Below are positions 54,501 through 60,500 of a DNA stretch of 64,000 nt, one piece after another. The stretch covers positions 214,056,138-214,120,137 of the forward strand of contig OY757010.1 in the NCBI GenBank assembly GCA_963580285.1, read 5' to 3'. This DNA comes from Lucinisca nassula (lineage: Eukaryota > Mollusca > Bivalvia > Lucinida > Lucinidae). A program made the position numbers and the translations under genes. Each line of letters opens with the position of its first letter. Position 1 is the first letter of the stretch. The notes beneath the pieces are model-generated. The model ran no database searches. It had not been told where the DNA came from and worked only from the letters and a program-made list of their open reading frames with translations.

Positions 54501-57500
54501 CATGCCAAGTTTGAACAAGAGTCACAGCATAACAGTATTGTCTCTTTAGTGACTGTAGCGGGATCAAATTTTGTGATGATCATCAGTTTATTCAAATGAC
54601 CGATATACAATCAACCAAACCTTGATGAATGATTTCCGAATTACAGTGGAACTTTGATAACTCCAACACGGATGGCTCATTGACTATGGCTAATTCGAAC
54701 TCAGTCTCGAGTCCGTTGAGAATTCTACCCATAGCTCCATATATCCATGTATTTAGGGTAATGTATGGAGGTATGTTTGATTTTATCTTGAAAAGGTATG
54801 TTGTGTGTACAAATTAGAATCAATGAGGGGATTCTAATGGGAACTCACAACATGCCTAATATTAAAGAACGTTGAAAATATATAGCCTTGAGTAACCACA
54901 TTATGCCTCCAGGACTGACGCTACAATTAACCATGAGTAGTTTGAACTATCCCTATCTCGAACGAAATTTCATAGACCAAACACTATTTTAGTTATTGAA
55001 GTGACACTGTAGAACTACTGTCATACTTATTTCTGAGTATTATGGGCAGGTAAATATTATGAGCATATTTCCTCATAGTATACGGATGTTGGATAATGAT
55101 GATGAAACAATGATTCAGAAAGATGAATTACTTTATCTGCAACATGTTAATGGCAAATATTGGCAACCAGTTCACAGCCTGTAACCTGTTAAGGAAGAAT
55201 TTGCAGGTTTCAGAAATCGCCATCTTATGTCAGATTATTTCAAATGTCATAGACATGTGCCAATCAGTCACTTTTTCCTGTCAGTAATATCTATGACCAC
55301 CTCGAGCAGCACATCACTCCTGGCATCGCCAAGGCATGCTATGAACCAAATTTTTACCAGTTTGTAAAGCTAGTGTTTCCCACTCATGTTTAAGGATGTT
55401 TGTGAGTTCTTGAATAGTCATTGGTGGATGATCGCCCTGTGAAATACGTCTGTAAAGAATGTCCCACACATGTTCTATTGGATTTAAGTCAGGCAAATGT
55501 GCCAGCCAGTCCATTACTTCAATAGTCTCATGTTGAAGGTAATCCATGCACACTTTGGCAGTATGGGGGCGTGCATTATCCTGCATCAGAATGAAATCTT
55601 CACCCATTGCCTCAGCGAAAGGCCTCACAAAGCAGTCAATGTATCTCTGTTTATCACGTACAAGGCTGTTCGGACTTCATAAGAAATTCCACCCCATACC
55701 ATCACTGACCCCCTCCATGTCTGTCTGTTACCACAATGTTGCAGTCCTCGTATCATTCTCCGGGTCATCTCCAGACTCGAACATGTCAATCACATGCACT
55801 CAGGTGAAATCTGCTTTCATCCATGAACAGAACTGTATGCCAGTCTTGCAATCACCAGTTCTGATGTTCTTGGGCAAACTCATATTGCCGTGCACAATAT
55901 TGCCTGGTGAGAATAGGCCCTCTTGCAGGAGTCTGGCCCTCAGATCACCTTCATGTAACCTGTCACATATTGTTTGATCGGCTATCCTTCGACCAATTGC
56001 ATGCTGGAAATCTTTGTGTAGCCTTCTGGCCATGAACTGCCAATTTCGTAGCGCTAGATTTTGAAGATATTGATCTTCCCTTCGTGATGCCATATGGTGT
56101 CGGCCTTGCCCTTCTTGTCTAGTAAACTCGTCTGTCTCCTGGTAGCATTTCTATAGCCTGGCAACAACACTTCTCGATGCATCAAAACGTTCAGCAACGA
56201 TCCTTTGGGTATACCCACTTTCAAGCAAAGCGACAGCTTGAGCGACCTCAACTTCTTCCAAGAACTGCCTAACATCATATGAAGTCATTATGAAGCCCAA
56301 AATAACACATAACTAAAGGATTGACATGTTTTTGATCCAAACTCAAATTTTGAACGGATCGCCCCATACCAAATTTCAGCCATTTTATAAGGTATCCATG
56401 GTGTAGCTCACATTCTTGCTTTGCACAAGAACCTTGCTTCTTGACGTTTGCATGGCACTTTAAAATAGTGCCGTTCCTTGAGATTGAAAATTGCCAAGCG
56501 GTGATGTTTTACAGGCTTAAAAGTTTGCTCCTTTGTTTTGAGCAGTGTATTATGCACAGCATAACAACAGATAAGGTATTTTATGATCAATGAAGCACAA
56601 TTTTTGTTAATTTGCCATAATAACCTGCGTTGTGGGTATTCATTAGAACTGCCTCACTGAGGCAGTTCTAATGAGTACCCACAAGTGAGAACATAGGTTT
56701 ATATATGGAGAAATAAAGAACACTATCTTTCAATTATCACAAAATACTGTCAGAGGCAGTTCTAATGAGTACCCCACAAGTTAGAACATAGGTTTATATA
56801 TGGAGAAATAAAGAAAACTATCTTTCAATTATCACAAAATACTGTCAGAGGCAGTTCTAATGAGTACCCACAAGTTAGAACATAGGTTTATATATGGAGA
56901 AATAAAGAAAACTATCTTTCAATTATCACAAAATACTGTCAGAGGTAGTTCTAATGAGTACCCCACAAGTTAGAACATAGGTTTATATATGGAGAAATAA
57001 AGAAAACTATCTTTCAATTATCACAAAATACTGTCAGAGGCAGTTCTAATGAGTACCCCACAAGTTAGAACATAGGTTTATATATGGAGAAATAAAGAAA
57101 ACTATCTTTCAATTATCACAAAATACTGTCAGAGGCAGTTCTAATGAGTACCCCACAAGTTAGAACATAGGTTTATATATGGAGAAATAAAGAAAACTAT
57201 CTTTCAATTATCACAAAATACTGTCAGAGGCAGTTCTAATGAGTACCCCACAAGTTAGAACATAGGTTTATATATGGAGAAATAAAGAAAACTATCTTTC
57301 AATTATCACAAAATACTTACCTTATCTGTTGCTATGATGCACCAGGTGTAAAATGCACAGGGATTTTGTTTGTTTCAAGTTTAACACTACAGTAGAACTT
57401 CGATGGCTCGAACACCGATGGCTCGTTTACCATGGATGTGTCGAACCCATTATTGAGCCCCTAGCGAAATCCTCTATATAAGAAATAGTGGGGTATAATT

Positions 57501-60500
57501 AAGGAGATTTTAGTCTTTAATCTTGCAAATGTATGCTGTGTGTACTCATTAGAATCGACTCGATGAGGCAATTCTAATGAGTACACACACCATACATATT
57601 CATTATAGAACACCGTAAAGATGTCTAAAAGTATCTTGTTATGCCTCCTGACAGTAACCTCAGTGGCTCGAACTACCCCAGTCTCGAACAGATTTTCGAG
57701 GTCCCAAAGGTGTTCGAGCCATTGAAGTTCGACTGTATTTAGGCCATACTGAGCCTGTGAATGAAAACTAGATAGCAAAATGTATACAAGTACAAAATAT
57801 AAATATTTTTTTTTATAATCTGTACGTTTATATTCAGTTGTGATCAAACATTTTGGGGAGGGACTTCACAACTATCACATGAGCTTGTTAGGTGTATTGA
57901 GATAAAAGTTTGATCAATCATGCAAGACCATGATCAGTTATATACTAATTTACCTTATACAAGTAATCATCAAGTTGATTGATAACTGTTTCCATTCTTA
58001 ATATTCGGACATCTAAACTCTTTACTATACTTGTTCTAAAATTTAAACAAGTACAATTTCGAGAGACGTTCGAAATGAATTGCTTATTTCTATCTGCAGA
58101 CTTCAAATTAGCCCAAAAGTGCTCATTTCATGCCCTCGAAGTACTCCCCGTGGCTAGATTGCAAAGTTTTAGCCGATGTATCCACTTCTTGAAGGCGTCA
58201 GGGCACGCTGATTTGGGCACAGTAATAAAGTACTGATGAATGGCAGATCCAAGACGAACATGTTTAAAACCAGTGGCAGTACATCGTTTCTGATAATTCT
58301 TTTTCAGTTTCTTCAGTACTACGTCTTTGTAGTACTTTCCGGTGATGCTTTTGCCCTTTTTCACTGGCACTTTTATTGCGACTCTTTCACCAGAGAAGAA
58401 GATTGCATACAAAACCTTCTTTGTATTCAAAGCATGTTTGGCAATTATTGTGCGTTGGCTGTGTTTAGTGGCCCAGATCTTATTTCAAACCTTTCTGACG
58501 GGCTCAAAATAATGGACCCAGGTTTCATCACATTTGACGACATTGGCAAACTACTTTTGGTCATATTTTGGAAACATTTGAAGCAGCTTTTTGGCCACTT
58601 CAACCCGTTGCCTCTTTTGCTCATCAGTCAACAGATGTGGCACCCATCTAGCAGAAATCTTTCTGACTTTCAAAAGCTTCTTCAAAATAAGGTAAATCAT
58701 TGATAGAGATATGCCTACCTTTCGTGTAATATCACGAACTGTAAATCTGGCATCTCCTTTAATGATTTCTTTTATTTTAGAAATAATTTCCTTATGAGAT
58801 GCAGATTTTGGGCCAAGGTTGGGCGGCAAATTCCACCCCCGGTATTTACCAGTGGCATTTACCGGTCTGGAAAATACTCATCAAGTGACAATACCAGCAA
58901 ATACTGGCAAATTGAATTTTTTGGCTTTAAAATACTGCAGAAATATTTACAAATTTGAATTAAAATAGTATAATGGAACCAAATGAGTAAAAGAATGTTA
59001 AAAGTTAATATCTATGTAAGGCTACCAACCTACAGAATAAAATATTACTCAATTAAAACATGTTGAACCAGCCAAAAAGTGAATCTAAGACTCAAATTTT
59101 GAAAATGTTAAGGTTAAAGGTAAAATCCCCAAAATATTTTACATGTATCTTTTTAAATCAACAGTAGAAAAATGTAGTTAAAAATCCCCTATGCACTTGA
59201 TTTAATATTGTGATTTGCAACAATTATTCTAAGTTTTTGTATTGACTTACCTTATCAAATGAAGATCAGACTGTGCAAATCTGTATCTTTTAAACACAAT
59301 TTTGTACAGAATAACCAGGTTTTCAAATTTTGGGATAGTTACAGCATTTTGTCAAAATCTTTAGTTTCACAGTAAATAGCTGTGGAGCATATGGACTATA
59401 TTACTAAAACAACAACTCTCAAGACTTGTTTATTCAAGAGAGCACAGGATAGCCAGGGGCAAGGATGGACTAAAGGATGTCATGTTTTATATGACTTTGT
59501 TTAAACAATTAGTAAAGGTGAAAGTATGTGGCCACTGGTAGGTTCAAAATAGGCCTTTTTTCTTAAATTACTTTTTTTATATAATTAAATTAGATAGTAA
59601 CAAATACCAGAGTTAAACTGTTTAAATAAAATGTAACCTCTACCACTGAAATTGCCAATATGTACCTGCTGAGTATATGGTTTTGTTTTAATTCCAGGGT
59701 GGAAAATTCCATTTTCCAGTATTTGCCGGTATTTTCCAGTATTTGCCGGTATTTACCGGTAAATGCCACCGGCATGGAAAATACTCATATTTGCCGGCAT
59801 TTTGCCTACCTTGTTTTGGGCCGCCTGATTTCGGTGCATTTTTGATGAACTCTACACCAGACTTAAATTTCTTTTTCCATAAGACACACAGGAAGGCCAT
59901 AAGCAGTAGAAATTTCAGCCATCAGCTGCTTTAAAGAACAACCAAGTTTTGAGTGAGCTTTGATGTAAGCCGGTATTTCATCTTTCTTGTTGATGCTTCT
60001 ACCAACCATTTTTACTGTAGTGGTCAATGATTGCATGTATTCAAAAGGTAAATTTTATGTCTTACACTTAGTCGAACATGTGCATTTATACACCATTGTG
60101 TAGACTTTGAATAACCCTATACAGGTATGTATTGGTTTTTATCGTGCCCCATGTGGATATCGAGCTAGAATACAATAAGCAATTCATTTCGAACACCCCT
60201 CGTATCTACCCAACTTAAATAAAAATAGCTGGATGCTTGGCAAAGAGTGAAGACACCCTCTGGGGCATCTCATTTGGGTTAATACTGTTTGTTCAGGTCA
60301 ATCTGTCTAATACATAGGGTAAATATGGCAATAAGAACACCGTTTTCCAGCATTTCACACCTATTATTAACATACAGCAGCATTCCAAACACGGGCTCAG
60401 TTCATCACAGCAATTAGAAACTAGATCTGCAGTCGATGGTGTACCATCGCAAATACCCGCTTTTTCTATTAATAACACTAATGACTATGTATAAGCTAGC

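Larger units (their letters stand above)
58060..60202 (-). mobile_element. mariner element with TIRs
   Basis: TIRs share ttcgaaatgaattgctta at 58070-58087 and, reversed, at 60176-60192; outer bases cgagagacg/cgaggggtg. TA is intact on the right (60203-60204) and degraded on the left. Carries a broken transposase and a foreign insertion. Confidence 0.85.
57990..60330. mobile_element. Hairpin MITE family D split by a mariner
   Basis: The left part (ttaatattcggacatctaaa, cttgttctaaaatttaaaca) at 57996-58059 and the right part (taaataaaaatagctggatg, caaagagtgaagacac and a degraded stem) at 60205-60330 align with the reverse of 63600-63770. Confidence 0.6.

Noticed and set aside
56656..57315. CRISPR array
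   Set aside because: The seven units are contiguous and identical with no spacers, in a eukaryotic intron and derived from a MITE.
57958..58000. A possible extra exon (reads NQLDDYLYK before gtaaat)
   Set aside because: It fits no XAB2 segment; exons a and b already join in frame, and the stretch partly overlaps a family D MITE end.
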